Source: Photobacterium frigidiphilum (lineage in GTDB: Bacteria > Pseudomonadota > Gammaproteobacteria > Enterobacterales > Vibrionaceae). From it: DNA of 64,000 nt. Where the stretch lies: the NCBI RefSeq assembly GCF_003025615.1, contig NZ_PYMJ01000006.1, forward strand, positions 1-64,000, read 5' to 3'. The notes beneath the pieces are model-generated. The model was given only the letters and a program-made list of their open reading frames with translations, did no database searches and was not told the origin of the DNA. This document shows, one piece after another, positions 1 through 9,019 of this stretch. Position numbers and translations under genes: made by a program. Numbering within the stretch: position 1 is the stretch's first letter; each line of letters opens with the position of its first letter.

Positions 1-31
1 GTCACGAGTTCGAGCCTCGTGTGTCGCTCCA
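1..31 (+). tRNA. tRNA-Gly, 3' part only (window edge)
   Basis: These bases match the T-arm, acceptor 3' strand and CCA end of the complete tRNA-Gly(GCC) at 8507-8582. The 5' part lies outside the window. About 120 bases of 3' flank are also shared with the 8.58 kb copy, so a duplicated tRNA cluster ends here. Confidence 0.85.
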
Positions 32-36
32 AATTG

Positions 37-67
37 AAAAGCCCAATCAGAAATGATTGGGCTTTTT
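37..67 (+). terminator. Rho-independent terminator of the tRNA-Gly unit
   Basis: The stem AAGCCCAATCA / TGATTGGGCTT is followed by a T run. The same hairpin follows the tRNA-Gly at 8588-8618. Confidence 0.9.
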
Positions 68-117
68 GACGTTTGTAGCATATTAAAAAGAGTCTCGACG
101 CGTTATCTCAACAATCA

Positions 118-159
118 TTAGCTCAGCAGGTAGAGCGCAATCTTGCCAAGGTTGAGGTG
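118..159 (+). pseudogene. tRNA-Gly remnant (D-arm and anticodon arm only)
   Basis: The stretch keeps the D-arm and the GCC anticodon arm of tRNA-Gly. It has no 5' acceptor strand, and it loses similarity after the variable region, where it runs into the end of the neighbouring PTS gene. A longer version of the same remnant sits at 8669-8752. It is unlikely to be a working tRNA. Confidence 0.75.
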
Positions 160-167
160 CTAAAAAA

Positions 168-1190
168 TTATCCATTAACAAACTGCTGCAAAGGTACACG
201 TTCTTGTAAAAACGTACGGTAAATCCTCACGCCAATTATACCACCCAATAAACCTGCGACAGCAGCAGCAGATGCGGCCATGAATAAGGTTGATGGTGGG
301 TTGAAAGCAATTGAGGCTAATAAACCGGGAATAGGAGCAGCACTGCCGGGTGCATCATTGATGATGCCGAAATACGCGGCGATTGTGCCAGCGAAGGCAC
401 CACCTATGAAATTCGACATGAAAATAGGTACAGGATTACGGGTAACTATATGTGCCTGAGTTAAAGGCTCTAACATTACACTCACTGTATTGCATGATTT
501 ACCCAATTTCAGAGTATGGAAAACATAACCGTTGGTAAACGAACCACCAACACAGGCCATTGCCGCAATCCCCATCGGTAGCCCTGTTAATCCGAGCATA
601 GCGGTCAATGCCATTGAACTTAGCGGGGAAGTACATACCATTTTAATAAGCCCACCTAATAAGAAGCCCATAATCAGCGGTGACAATGAGGTTGCTTCAG
701 TGATCATGTTAGCCAACGTTCCCATCAGTAAATCAAGGGCTGGACTAATAAAGAAGCCGACTAATCGTGCTAGTGGGGCAATAATTAACACACCTAGAAT
801 AACGTCGATACCTTCTGCTAAATATTTTTTAAATAGAGGGGCAATGAACGAGAATAAATAGCCGACAATGAAGCCTTCTAGAATACCTAAATGTATCATT
901 GCCAAACCTGTAACCATCGCAAAGACAGGCTGTACACCTACACGGAGCATGACTAATGTGGCCGCAGCGACACCTCCCATACCACCAACGAGGTTACCAA
1001 ATTCGGCTAAGTAACCAATGCCTAATAAGTTACCCATAACGTACTTATGAATAGCTTCGACGAGAAATGTCGCGATAGCGGCATCTGCTAACCCACTCAT
1101 TGCTGCACTACCGTGGGGTGCTTTAAAGCTAAAAAGTGAAAATAATGCCAGAGCCATTAAAAGTGCTGTAATTCCTAATAAAATTTCCAT
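168..1190 (-). CDS. PTS transporter subunit IIC-like membrane protein (PTS_EIIC_2 family)
   Basis: A 340-residue, very hydrophobic protein with about nine or ten predicted membrane segments and many Gly/Ala-rich helices. The overall pattern resembles the PTS_EIIC_2 family (Pfam PF13303), single-domain IIC-like proteins of the inner membrane whose substrates are mostly unknown. Features seen include a Gly-rich stretch near residue 70 and a conserved-looking loop with SPLSSMAL near residue 190. No IIA or IIB gene is visible nearby, so it is an orphan and may not transport sugar by phosphorylation at all. The start follows an AGGAAAG Shine-Dalgarno. The gene runs towards the tRNA remnant and has no clear terminator of its own. 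Family call is fairly firm; substrate is unknown. Confidence 0.7.
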   Translation of the reverse strand: MEILLGITALLMALALFSLFSFKAPHGSAAMSGLADAAIATFLVEAIHKYVMGNLLGIGYLAEFGNLVGGMGGVAAATLVMLRVGVQPVFAMVTGLAMIHLGILEGFIVGYLFSFIAPLFKKYLAEGIDVILGVLIIAPLARLVGFFISPALDLLMGTLANMITEATSLSPLIMGFLLGGLIKMVCTSPLSSMALTAMLGLTGLPMGIAAMACVGGSFTNGYVFHTLKLGKSCNTVSVMLEPLTQAHIVTRNPVPIFMSNFIGGAFAGTIAAYFGIINDAPGSAAPIPGLLASIAFNPPSTLFMAASAAAVAGLLGGIIGVRIYRTFLQERVPLQQFVNG

Positions 1191-2337
1191 GGTCTTTCCT
1201 TACCATACAAGCGACTTCTGATATGAATAACACCATTTACAGGTGATATTCACCTAGCAACCTCGCTTAACGCTGCGAGTTGCTATATTGATATAGATTT
1301 ATAGAGAGGCTGAAAATGAGAAATGCGACCAGGGTCAGGACCAGACGGAATAAAACGAATAGGGTAGTACAGAGGTGAAATTAAAAAGAGATAGCTGCGC
1401 AAACTGCTAGCATCAATATTGACTCAATATATGTTCATATGCGTCACCATGTTTGAATACATTGCGTGAAGAACAAAAGGGTATTGTGTAATAGAGCTAC
1501 CGTAGCACAAGCAAGTTGGTTGGTTTTTGAGCTAGTTCATATTCCGTAAAACTCATAGATATAAGTGTGGGTTCATATGGTTGATTAGGCTGAGTATCTT
1601 TTACTTGTTGGAAAGTAATACTGAGTTTTATGGGTAAATGCTGCTGAATTAGTCATCAGTGTGCTATTTGGTGGTGTTTTGTATTGATGCGATTGAAATA
1701 TTGAGTTCTTATATAAATAGCACTTGTTTTTTAAATCGTGATTGTGTTACTTTCTGCCCAATCTCGAGTGAATTGTACTGAGACACATGCGTTATGACGA
1801 TATCAAATAAGTGTGTCGTAACGTGCCGTAGGTACTAACGAACCAATCGTTAGTAGAAGGGCATTAATAGAGCAAACCTGCATAAAATAAAGCAGGTGCA
1901 TATTGAAGGAACCCAACAGTGAATATACCAACATTATCTATGCAACTTACATTCGTCTTGCCTAACTGCAGTATTATTACTGAGCCTTGATCTTTCCTTA
2001 AAAAACACGAGTAACTTACTCTCTTTGTTAATTCGCATATTGGCACAATTGAATATTGTCTCTTAAAAAGGCTTTTTCAATATTCCAATGATGATGCGGG
2101 TTAAGTGCATCAATAAATCAGTATCTTATGAATTATTGATTGTTGCAGAAGAACTTTTTATCAGCTTTTTCTGGTGAAATTTATACGCATAAGTTCATTC
2201 GATCCTCTAGGAATACCACTTTCGTTATGCCTGAACGTTCAGCATCTCTCTCGATTGTTTGTATCTCTATTAGATCTCGATAAGAACTCGAATACATATA
2301 ACGATATGAATTATTCGATGCGTAACGTGATGATTTA
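1191..2337. other. 1.15 kb intergenic region upstream of the norspermidine operon
   Basis: No convincing gene was found on either strand. There is a small stem-loop near 1876-1898 (ACCTGC / GCAGGT). The last 150 bases before the operon repeat short CTCGAT / TTCGAT words and probably hold its promoter, but no clear -35/-10 pair could be picked. The length leaves room for a small RNA or a long leader. Confidence 0.5.
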
Positions 2338-5235
2338 ATGGAAATGAAAATGAACAATGTGTTTGATTTAGACGAACTGAAGCTAGCTTCTAATATCCCT
2401 GTCGTTCACGAGTTATATGACTTAACACCCGATGAACTTTTGCTTAGCCAAGAGCATTATGAATCAGAGGTGCGTTCATATCCAAGACGCTTACCTCTAG
2501 CTATCGCAAAAGCGGCTGGTGTTATGGTTGAAGACACCCGTGGTCAACTCTTTATTGATTGCCTTGCTGGTGCTGGCACACTTGCGCTTGGTTATAATCA
2601 TCCAGAAATTAATCAAGCGATTATTGACCAGCTACAAGCGGGTTTGCCTTATCAGACGTTGGATATAACAACACCCACAAAAGATAAATTTATCAGAGAA
2701 GTCATGAGCTTCCTTCCTGATGAATTTGCGAATAATGCGTGTATCCAATTCTGTGGTCCATCGGGTGCTGATGCTGTTGAAGCAGCTATTAAACTCGCGA
2801 AACAAACAACTGGTCGAAACACGATGGCTGCGTTTCATGGTGCATACCATGGTATGACAAACGGCACGATGGCAATGATGGGTAACCTAAGTACCAAATC
2901 ACGTCGTCAGGGGCTGATGTCAGATGTCCATTTTTTACCATTCCCATATAGCCTACGTTGTCCGTTTGGTTTAAAAGGCGACGAAGGTGCCAAGCAAAGT
3001 TTACGTTATATCGAGCGTATGCTGAGCGATGATGAAAGTGGTGTTCAAAAGCCTGCTGCAATTATCGTTGAACCCGTGCAAGGCGAAGGTGGTGTTATTC
3101 CTGCCCCTGCATTCTGGTTACAAGAATTACGCCGCATTACTAAAGAGCAGGGCATCCTACTTATTTTGGATGAAATTCAATGCGGTATTGGTAAAACAGG
3201 CCATAATTTTGCCTTTGAAGAAGCTGGCATAACGCCTGATATTCTGTGTTTGTCTAAAGCCGTTGGTGGCGGACTACCTATGTCGCTACTTATTTTTAAT
3301 AAGTCGATCGATACTTGGCTTCCTGGTGAACATACAGGCACATTCCGCGGTAACCAGCTTGCGATGGCAACAGGTGCGACAGCATTACAAATCATTCGTC
3401 GTGATAATTTGGTCGATCATGCTCAAAAAGCTGGGCAGTATTTACGCGAAGGCATCGAACGCATAGCTCAATACACGGATTGTATTGCTGAAGTTCGTGG
3501 TAAAGGCTTGATGTTAGGTGTTGAAATTGTAAAACCTAACGGCGCTAAGAATAAATTTGGTGAACCTGAAGCTGATCCAGAATTAACGGTTAACATTCAA
3601 CGTGCAGCTCTTGAACGTGGATTGATTATCGAAAAAGGTGGTCGCCAGGGCTCTGTACTGCGTTTCCTTCCTCCTCTTATTATTACTTTCGAGCAAATTG
3701 ACTTTGTGCTTGATGCGTTAAGCAAAGCGATTATTGCAACGGCTGGTCCGGCTAAAATTGTTGAGCCTGTAACGGCTAATGATCAAGACGATTGGCGTTC
3801 ATACTTCATCCATACCGGTGAAGGTGGTGCTGATCAGTTTGAAAAAGTACTGAATCAGACGACACAAGTTCTGAAAAATGTATTTGAAGGGACAACGGCA
3901 CCCTATTCAGGGTTAGATCCTGAAGTCTTGAAATCGATGATTTATAACATCGATCTTGATCACCAGCAGCTTCCGATTGAAACGGTTATTGAGCAAACTG
4001 GCGAGCTTATCGCTAAAAACTCAATCATGGTGCAACATCCACATTGTATTGCTCATCTACATACGCCACCTTTATTGTCGGCAGTTGCCGCTGAAGCCTT
4101 TATTGCGTCGTTAAACCAATCGATGGATTCATGGGATCAGGCGAGTTCAGCAACATTTGTAGAGCAAAAAGTTGTCGATTGGTTATGTGGTGTTTATAAC
4201 CTGGGTGAACAAGCGGATGGTGTATTCACCAGTGGCGGCACTCAAAGTAATTTGATGGGGCTGCTATTAGCCCGTGATTGGGCGGCAGATACTATTTCTG
4301 GTCACAATATCCAGAAAGATGGCTTGCCAGAGTATGCATCGAAAATGCGCATATTGTGCTCGAAAAAATCACACTTCACCGTGCAAAAATCAGCGTCATT
4401 AATGGGGCTAGGTGAACACGCAGTAGAGTGTGTTGATACCAACCCTGATGGCACCATTAAGATTGCAGCCTTGATAAAAACGGTAGAAACACTAAAGAAT
4501 GAAGGCTTATTGCCATTCGCTTTAGTTGGCACAGCAGGTACAACTGATCACGGCGCGATTGATGATTTAGCCAATATGGCTGACATTGCAGAACAACATA
4601 ACCTGTGGCTGCATGTTGATGGGGCTTACGGTGGTGCACTGATTCTTAGTCGTCACAAAACACGTTTACACGGTATTGAAAAAGCAGATTCCGTGAGTGT
4701 GGACTTCCACAAATTATTCTTCCAACCAATCAGCTGTGGTGCAGTATTGCTTAAAGACAAAGAGAACTTTAAGTACTTATTACATCATGCCGATTATCTG
4801 AATCGTGAAGATGATTTACTGCCAAACCTTGTTGATAAATCGATTGCAACAACGAAGCGTTTCGATGCATTAAAAGTATTGATGACAATGCAGTGTGTTG
4901 GTACGCAAGCCCTTGGTGGTATGTATGATCACCTGTTAGGGCAAACACAGCAAGTTGCCGACTTGGTCAATAATCGCAATGAATTTGAATTACTGGCAGA
5001 CCCTGCATTATCAACGGTGCTATTCCGTTATGTGGGTGAAAAGCTAGATACCGATATCGACGCATTGAACAAAAAACTCCGTATAGAGGCACTCGTTAAA
5101 GGTGTTGCTGTACTGGGCGAAACGGTTGTCGACGGTAAGGTTGCGTTAAAGTTCACGATTCTAAATCCTTGTTTAACTATGGCTGATTTTGAGTTATTGC
5201 TAAATAATATCAATCAGTTGGCTTTAACGTTATAA
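2338..5235 (+). CDS. dat/ddc: Fused L-2,4-diaminobutyrate aminotransferase / L-2,4-diaminobutyrate decarboxylase
   Basis: A 965-residue fusion of two PLP enzymes. Residues ~1-465 form a class III aminotransferase, with the LDEIQCGIGKTG motif and PLP lysine at about K307 in LSKAVGGG. It makes 2,4-diaminobutyrate from aspartate semialdehyde and an amino donor. Residues ~480-965 form a group II decarboxylase, with the HVDGAYGG motif and PLP lysine at about K792 in VDFHKLFF. It gives 1,3-diaminopropane. Vibrios are known to carry this fusion as the first step towards norspermidine, and the next two genes complete that route. Several in-frame ATGs lie at the start; the one at 2350 has a GGAA six bases upstream and is an equally good start. 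Function is well supported by motifs and context. Confidence 0.93.
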   Translation: MEMKMNNVFDLDELKLASNIPVVHELYDLTPDELLLSQEHYESEVRSYPRRLPLAIAKAAGVMVEDTRGQLFIDCLAGAGTLALGYNHPEINQAIIDQLQAGLPYQTLDITTPTKDKFIREVMSFLPDEFANNACIQFCGPSGADAVEAAIKLAKQTTGRNTMAAFHGAYHGMTNGTMAMMGNLSTKSRRQGLMSDVHFLPFPYSLRCPFGLKGDEGAKQSLRYIERMLSDDESGVQKPAAIIVEPVQGEGGVIPAPAFWLQELRRITKEQGILLILDEIQCGIGKTGHNFAFEEAGITPDILCLSKAVGGGLPMSLLIFNKSIDTWLPGEHTGTFRGNQLAMATGATALQIIRRDNLVDHAQKAGQYLREGIERIAQYTDCIAEVRGKGLMLGVEIVKPNGAKNKFGEPEADPELTVNIQRAALERGLIIEKGGRQGSVLRFLPPLIITFEQIDFVLDALSKAIIATAGPAKIVEPVTANDQDDWRSYFIHTGEGGADQFEKVLNQTTQVLKNVFEGTTAPYSGLDPEVLKSMIYNIDLDHQQLPIETVIEQTGELIAKNSIMVQHPHCIAHLHTPPLLSAVAAEAFIASLNQSMDSWDQASSATFVEQKVVDWLCGVYNLGEQADGVFTSGGTQSNLMGLLLARDWAADTISGHNIQKDGLPEYASKMRILCSKKSHFTVQKSASLMGLGEHAVECVDTNPDGTIKIAALIKTVETLKNEGLLPFALVGTAGTTDHGAIDDLANMADIAEQHNLWLHVDGAYGGALILSRHKTRLHGIEKADSVSVDFHKLFFQPISCGAVLLKDKENFKYLLHHADYLNREDDLLPNLVDKSIATTKRFDALKVLMTMQCVGTQALGGMYDHLLGQTQQVADLVNNRNEFELLADPALSTVLFRYVGEKLDTDIDALNKKLRIEALVKGVAVLGETVVDGKVALKFTILNPCLTMADFELLLNNINQLALTL

Positions 5236-5257
5236 CGTGAAACAGATAAAGCATTTC

Positions 5258-5280
5258 TCCTCACTTTTATCGGTGAGGGG
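5258..5280 (+). other. Intercistronic stem-loop
   Basis: CCTCAC / GTGAGG stem with an eight-base loop and no T run, lying in the 121-base gap between the first two norspermidine genes. It may affect mRNA stability or relative expression; it is not a terminator. Confidence 0.4.
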
Positions 5281-5356
5281 AAACATCATGATATCAGGCG
5301 ACTTATATACGTTGCCGAACATATTTCAAAGAACAAATAGACGGAATACAAAGAAT

Positions 5357-6601
5357 ATGGCTATTTTACAAATTGGTGCAGGTGGTGTTGGTTGGGTTAT
5401 CGCGCATAAAGCGGCTCAGAATAATGACGTATTGGGTGATATCACCATTGCATCTCGTACAGTTAGCAAGTGTGAAAAAATCATCGAGTCAATTAAAGGG
5501 CGTAATAACCTAAAAGACACGACTAAAAAACTAGAATCACGTGCAGTAAATGCAGATGACGTTGATGCACTAGTTGCACTGATCAAAGAAGTTCAGCCTG
5601 ATTTAGTGATTAATGCGGGTCCTCCTTGGGTTAACGTTGCCATTATGGAAGCGTGTTACCAAGCCAAAGTATCTTACCTTGATACATCTGTAGCGGTCGA
5701 TCTGTGCAGTGAAGGTCAGCAAGTTCCTGAAGCTTATGACCCACAGTGGGCATTCCGTGAAAAATTCGCAGAGGCGGGTATCACAGGTATTCTTGGTGCT
5801 GGTTTTGATCCAGGTGTTGTAAGTGTATTTGCTGCTTACGCGGTTAAGCATTTGTTCGATGAAATCGACACAATCGATGTAATGGACGTGAATGCCGGTG
5901 ATCACGGTAAGAAATTCGCAACGAACTTTGACCCAGAAACAAACATGCTAGAAATTCAAGGTGATTCTTTCTACTGGGAAAACCAAGAGTGGAAACAAGT
6001 ACCTTGTCATACACGTATGCTTGAGTTTGATTTCCCTAACTGTGGCAACCAGAAAGTGTATTCAATGGCGCACGATGAAGTGCGTTCAATGAAAGAGTTT
6101 ATTCCTGCGAATCGTATCGAATTCTGGATGGGCTTTGGTGATACTTACCTGACTTACTTTAACTGTATGCGTGATATTGGTCTGTTAAGTCCAAATCCAG
6201 TAACGCTGCAAGATGGTACTGTTGTAGAGCCGCTTAAAGTACTGAAAGCTATTTTGCCAGATCCAACATCATTAGCACCGGGTTACACCGGTTTAACGTG
6301 TATCGGTACTTGGGTTCAAGGTATTAAAGATGGCGAGCCACGCAGCGTCTTCATCTATAATAATGCCGATCATGAAGTTGCTTACAAAGATGTTGAACAC
6401 CAAGCGATCTCTTACACGACAGGTGTACCAGCCATTACAGCGGCACTTATGTACTTCCGTAACGAGTGGAGCGGTAAAGGTGTATTCAACATGGAACAGT
6501 TGAACCCAGACCCATTCCTAGAACTAATGCCAACAATCGGCCTTGATTGGCATGTACAGGAATTGCCAGTAGCACAGCCTGAGATTAAGATTCTGAAATA
6601 A
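5357..6601 (+). CDS. Carboxynorspermidine dehydrogenase (saccharopine dehydrogenase-like)
   Basis: A 414-residue NADPH-type oxidoreductase. The Rossmann motif IGAGGVGWV stands at residues 5-13 and the C-terminal half is typical of saccharopine dehydrogenase family members. In vibrios this enzyme joins 1,3-diaminopropane (from the upstream fusion) to aspartate semialdehyde and reduces the imine to carboxynorspermidine. The reading frame is open from 5237, but the start at 5357 was chosen because it gives the usual N-terminus MAILQIGAGG directly before the first beta strand. The extra 40 residues of the longer frame look non-coding and would span the stem-loop at 5258-5280. It lies between the fusion gene and nspC in one operon. 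Confidence 0.92.
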   Translation: MAILQIGAGGVGWVIAHKAAQNNDVLGDITIASRTVSKCEKIIESIKGRNNLKDTTKKLESRAVNADDVDALVALIKEVQPDLVINAGPPWVNVAIMEACYQAKVSYLDTSVAVDLCSEGQQVPEAYDPQWAFREKFAEAGITGILGAGFDPGVVSVFAAYAVKHLFDEIDTIDVMDVNAGDHGKKFATNFDPETNMLEIQGDSFYWENQEWKQVPCHTRMLEFDFPNCGNQKVYSMAHDEVRSMKEFIPANRIEFWMGFGDTYLTYFNCMRDIGLLSPNPVTLQDGTVVEPLKVLKAILPDPTSLAPGYTGLTCIGTWVQGIKDGEPRSVFIYNNADHEVAYKDVEHQAISYTTGVPAITAALMYFRNEWSGKGVFNMEQLNPDPFLELMPTIGLDWHVQELPVAQPEIKILK

Positions 6602-6700
6602 CGCAGATTGGTGCGCCTTGTTCTGGTCTCCGCGCTTGTGCCTGACAAAGCACCTTGGGGTAACATGGGTATATAGCCGTTATATTGAATTAATCATTAG

Positions 6701-6728
6701 AGCCGGTGTGTAAGCATCGGCTTTATTC
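6701..6728 (+). terminator. Intercistronic hairpin, possible attenuator
   Basis: AGCCGGTG / CATCGGCT stem with one G-T pair, then TTTATT. It ends about 20 bases before nspC. It could terminate part of the upstream transcript, or simply mark the junction. Confidence 0.5.
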
Positions 6729-6748
6729 CGTCTACGCGGGTAGTAAAA

Positions 6749-7882
6749 ATGCAGAAGAATGAGTTAAAAACGCCTTACTTTATGATTGATGAAAGTAAGC
6801 TTGTAGCTAATTTAGAAAAAGCAAAGCTGTTAAAAGAGCTTTCGGGTGTGAAGTTGGTATTGGCACTGAAATGCTTTTCTACATGGGGTGTGTTTGATCT
6901 TATTAAGCCGTACCTTGATGGCACGACGAGCAGTGGTCCTTATGAAGTAAAGCTAGGCTATGAAACGTTTGGCGGTGAAACACATGCTTACAGCGTGGGT
7001 TACAGTGAAGATGATGTGAAAGACGTCGCGGAAATCTGCGATAAGATGATTTTCAACTCGCAAAATCAGTTAGCAGCTTATCGTCATTTGGTTGAAGGCA
7101 AGGCATCTCTAGGTTTACGCCTAAACCCTGGTGTTAGCTATGCAGGGCAAGATTTAGCTAATCCTGCGCGTCAATATTCACGCCTTGGGGTGCAGTGGGA
7201 TCATATTGATGCCGCTGTCTTTGATAATCTTGACGGTGTTATGTTCCACATGAACTGTGAGAACAAAGATGAAGACGCATTCATTGGATTATTAAATGAT
7301 ATCTCAGATAAGTTTGGTAAGCATTTAGATAAACTAGACTGGGTGAGTCTTGGCGGTGGGGTATTCTTTACTTGGCCGGGTTATAACATCGAAAAGCTTG
7401 CAGCTGCCCTGAAAACGTTTTCTGAAAAGCATGGTGTTCAGTTATACCTTGAACCCGGTGAAGCCATTATTACAAAAACCGCCGATCTTGTGGTGACAGT
7501 AGTAGATATTGTTGAAAATGAAATAAAAACGGCAATTGTAGACAGTGCAACAGAAGCACACCGTTTAGATACGCTAATTTATGATGAACCAGCCTCGATT
7601 GCAGAAGCCAGCGAGCAGGGTGGGCACCAGTATGTTATTGGTAGTTGTTCTTGTTTAGCCGGTGATCAGTTTTGTGTAACCCAGTTTGATGAGCCATTGA
7701 AGATTGGACAGCGTTTACACATCACAGATAGTGCAGGCTACACAATGGTGAAATTAAACTGGTTTAATGGTTTGAAGATGCCATCTATTTACTGTGAACG
7801 TGCAAATGGTGAAATAGATAAACTGAATGAATTCGGTTACGACGATTTTAAACGATCTTTGTCACAATGGTCGGTGTCATAA
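6749..7882 (+). CDS. nspC: Carboxynorspermidine decarboxylase
   Basis: A 377-residue PLP enzyme with the alanine-racemase-like barrel fold of group IV decarboxylases. The PLP lysine is K41 in [18 protein letters not shown] near residue 295 supplies the catalytic cysteine region, and the Gly-rich [10 protein letters not shown] lies near residue 200. It decarboxylates carboxynorspermidine to norspermidine, the last step of the pathway started by the two genes upstream. In vibrios, norspermidine links to biofilm control. Length and motifs match the family. The start follows a GGGTAG stretch, a weak Shine-Dalgarno. The operon ends at the hairpin just downstream. Confidence 0.95.
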   Translation: MQKNELKTPYFMIDESKLVANLEKAKLLKELSGVKLVLALKCFSTWGVFDLIKPYLDGTTSSGPYEVKLGYETFGGETHAYSVGYSEDDVKDVAEICDKMIFNSQNQLAAYRHLVEGKASLGLRLNPGVSYAGQDLANPARQYSRLGVQWDHIDAAVFDNLDGVMFHMNCENKDEDAFIGLLNDISDKFGKHLDKLDWVSLGGGVFFTWPGYNIEKLAAALKTFSEKHGVQLYLEPGEAIITKTADLVVTVVDIVENEIKTAIVDSATEAHRLDTLIYDEPASIAEASEQGGHQYVIGSCSCLAGDQFCVTQFDEPLKIGQRLHITDSAGYTMVKLNWFNGLKMPSIYCERANGEIDKLNEFGYDDFKRSLSQWSVS

Positions 7883-7918
7883 ACGTTTAAGTACTAACGT
7901 TTAAGCCCATTAATATAA

Positions 7919-7944
7919 AGAAGATCGGTAAACGGTCTTTTTTT
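7919..7944 (+). terminator. Terminator of the norspermidine operon
   Basis: AAGATCG / CGGTCTT stem (one G-T pair) with a GTAAA loop, followed by seven or eight T. Confidence 0.8.
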
Positions 7945-8090
7945 ATGTTTTTGAAAACGTTATTTTTGGCTGTAACAGGGGCTTTATTTCTAATTCCCCA
8001 ATGGCGGCGTTAATTTAAGCGAATTTAGCGTTGTTTTTAGCAGGTTTAGATAAAAAATAATCAGTTGAATTAAAACAATAAAATTTCCTA

Positions 8091-8118
8091 TTGACTCATT
8101 TTCTGAATCAAGTAAAGT
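8091..8118 (+). promoter_or_regulatory. Promoter of tRNA cluster 1
   Basis: TTGACT, a 16-base spacer, then TAAAGT. The arrangement is repeated at the third tRNA cluster (19562-19589) and, with a one-base loss near the -10, at the second (16713-16740). This conservation supports a real sigma-70 promoter. Confidence 0.7.
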
Positions 8119-8206
8119 ACGTGCCATACCGCAACGGGGTAACCCATTAACGGTTAGCGATTGAAAGATTGCTTACTTCTTAACGAAGTATTAGCTTGAA
8201 AAATAT

Positions 8207-8280
8207 GGCGCGTTGGCAGAGTGGCTATGCAGCGGATTGCAAATCCGTGTACCTCGGTTCGACTCCGGGACGCGCCTCCA
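8207..8280 (+). tRNA. tRNA-Cys (GCA)
   Basis: A complete 74-base cloverleaf with encoded CCA. The acceptor stem is GGCGCGT / ACGCGCC and the anticodon GCA sits in CGGATTGCAAATCCG. It is the first tRNA of cluster 1, and an identical copy lies at 19879-19952. Confidence 0.97.
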
Positions 8281-8387
8281 AATTTTGTACTAACGGTCAC
8301 GTTACATTGGCAGACCGTTATAAAGATGGTGTCTAACCGCTTTTTATAAAGCACATTGGTTAGGAGCATCGCAATAAAGAATTGCGT

Positions 8388-8474
8388 GCCCTGGTGGTGG
8401 AATTGGTAGACACAAGGGATTTAAAATCCCTCGGCGTTCGCGCTGTGCCGGTTCAAGTCCGGCCCGGGGCACCA
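8388..8474 (+). tRNA. tRNA-Leu (TAA)
   Basis: A complete 87-base class II tRNA with a long variable arm, encoded CCA and anticodon TAA in GGGATTTAAAATCCC. Identical copies stand at 16884-16970 and 19734-19820. Confidence 0.97.
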
Positions 8475-8506
8475 TCTATTAAAGTCTATATCGAAAGATA
8501 TAGCAT

Positions 8507-8582
8507 GCGACACTAGCTCAGCTGGTAGAGCGCAACCTTGCCAAGGTTGAGGTCACGAGTTCGAGCCTCGTGTGTCGCTCCA
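8507..8582 (+). tRNA. tRNA-Gly (GCC)
   Basis: A complete 76-base cloverleaf with encoded CCA. The acceptor is GCGACAC / GTGTCGC and the anticodon is GCC. It is last in the Cys-Leu-Gly cluster and is followed by its terminator. Confidence 0.97.
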
Positions 8583-8587
8583 AATTG

Positions 8588-8618
8588 AAAAGCCCAATCA
8601 GAAATGATTGGGCTTTTT
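8588..8618 (+). terminator. Terminator of tRNA cluster 1
   Basis: AAGCCCAATCA / TGATTGGGCTT stem plus T run, identical to the one at 37-67. Confidence 0.92.
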
Positions 8619-8668
8619 GACGTTTGTAGCATATTAAAAAGAGTCTCGACGCGTTATCTCAACAATCA

Positions 8669-8752
8669 TTAGCTCAGCTGGTCGATCGCAGCCTTGCCAA
8701 GGTTGAGGTCACGCCTAAGCCTTGAAGATCGGGAGCCTCGTGTGTCGCTCCA
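8669..8752 (+). pseudogene. Degenerate tRNA-Gly copy
   Basis: It has the D-arm and GCC anticodon arm of tRNA-Gly, a T-arm disrupted by extra bases (CTAAGCCTTGAAGATCGGG region), and an intact acceptor 3' strand with CCA. The 5' acceptor strand is absent and the D-arm has changes. A cognate terminator-like hairpin follows. It is probably a decaying duplicate rather than a functional tRNA. Confidence 0.75.
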
Positions 8753-8890
8753 AATACGAAGCCCTAGCAGAAATGTTAGGGCTTTTTATTGTTTAAAATT
8801 TGAGTAGAGTCTATACACATCTTCAATGTGTCACTTGCACAGCTGCACGCACAGCAGTTTGTTGCTGTCGTGAATCAGAATACTTCCATA
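8690..8890 (+). repeat. tRNA-Gly remnant cassette, copy 1
   Basis: A unit of about 200 bases: the 3' part of a broken tRNA-Gly, a GCCCTA hairpin terminator, and a conserved tail containing CACGCACAGCAGTTTGTTGC at about 8847-8866. It recurs at about 14554-14745, beyond the dld-lactate permease-LysR block. Between hairpin and tail the two copies differ more than within these parts. Confidence 0.7.
8759..8787 (+). terminator. Terminator of the degenerate tRNA-Gly unit
   Basis: AAGCCCTA / TTAGGGCTT stem and T run. The same hairpin occurs at 14615-14643 behind another tRNA-Gly fragment. Confidence 0.8.
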
Positions 8891-8984
8891 ACCAATTCAT
8901 CAAAATTTCAAAGTCCCGAAAGAAAAGCTGGCGTCATAACATTGCTAGGCTCAACCTATTTCTTAATAGCAGTAGGGAACTTAA

Positions 8985-9014
8985 TAAAAAGCCAGAGCAT
9001 AATGCTCTGGCTTT
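8985..9014 (-). terminator. Terminator of dld
   Basis: An almost perfect palindrome (AAAGCCAGAGCAT / ATGCTCTGGCTTT), followed on the minus strand by a T run. It lies just past the dld stop codon. Confidence 0.85.
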
Positions 9015-9019
9015 ACGTT

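Noticed and set aside
1864-2046. 60-codon minus-strand frame in the gap before the norspermidine operon
   Set aside because: Short, no Shine-Dalgarno, includes a stem-loop, no recognisable features.
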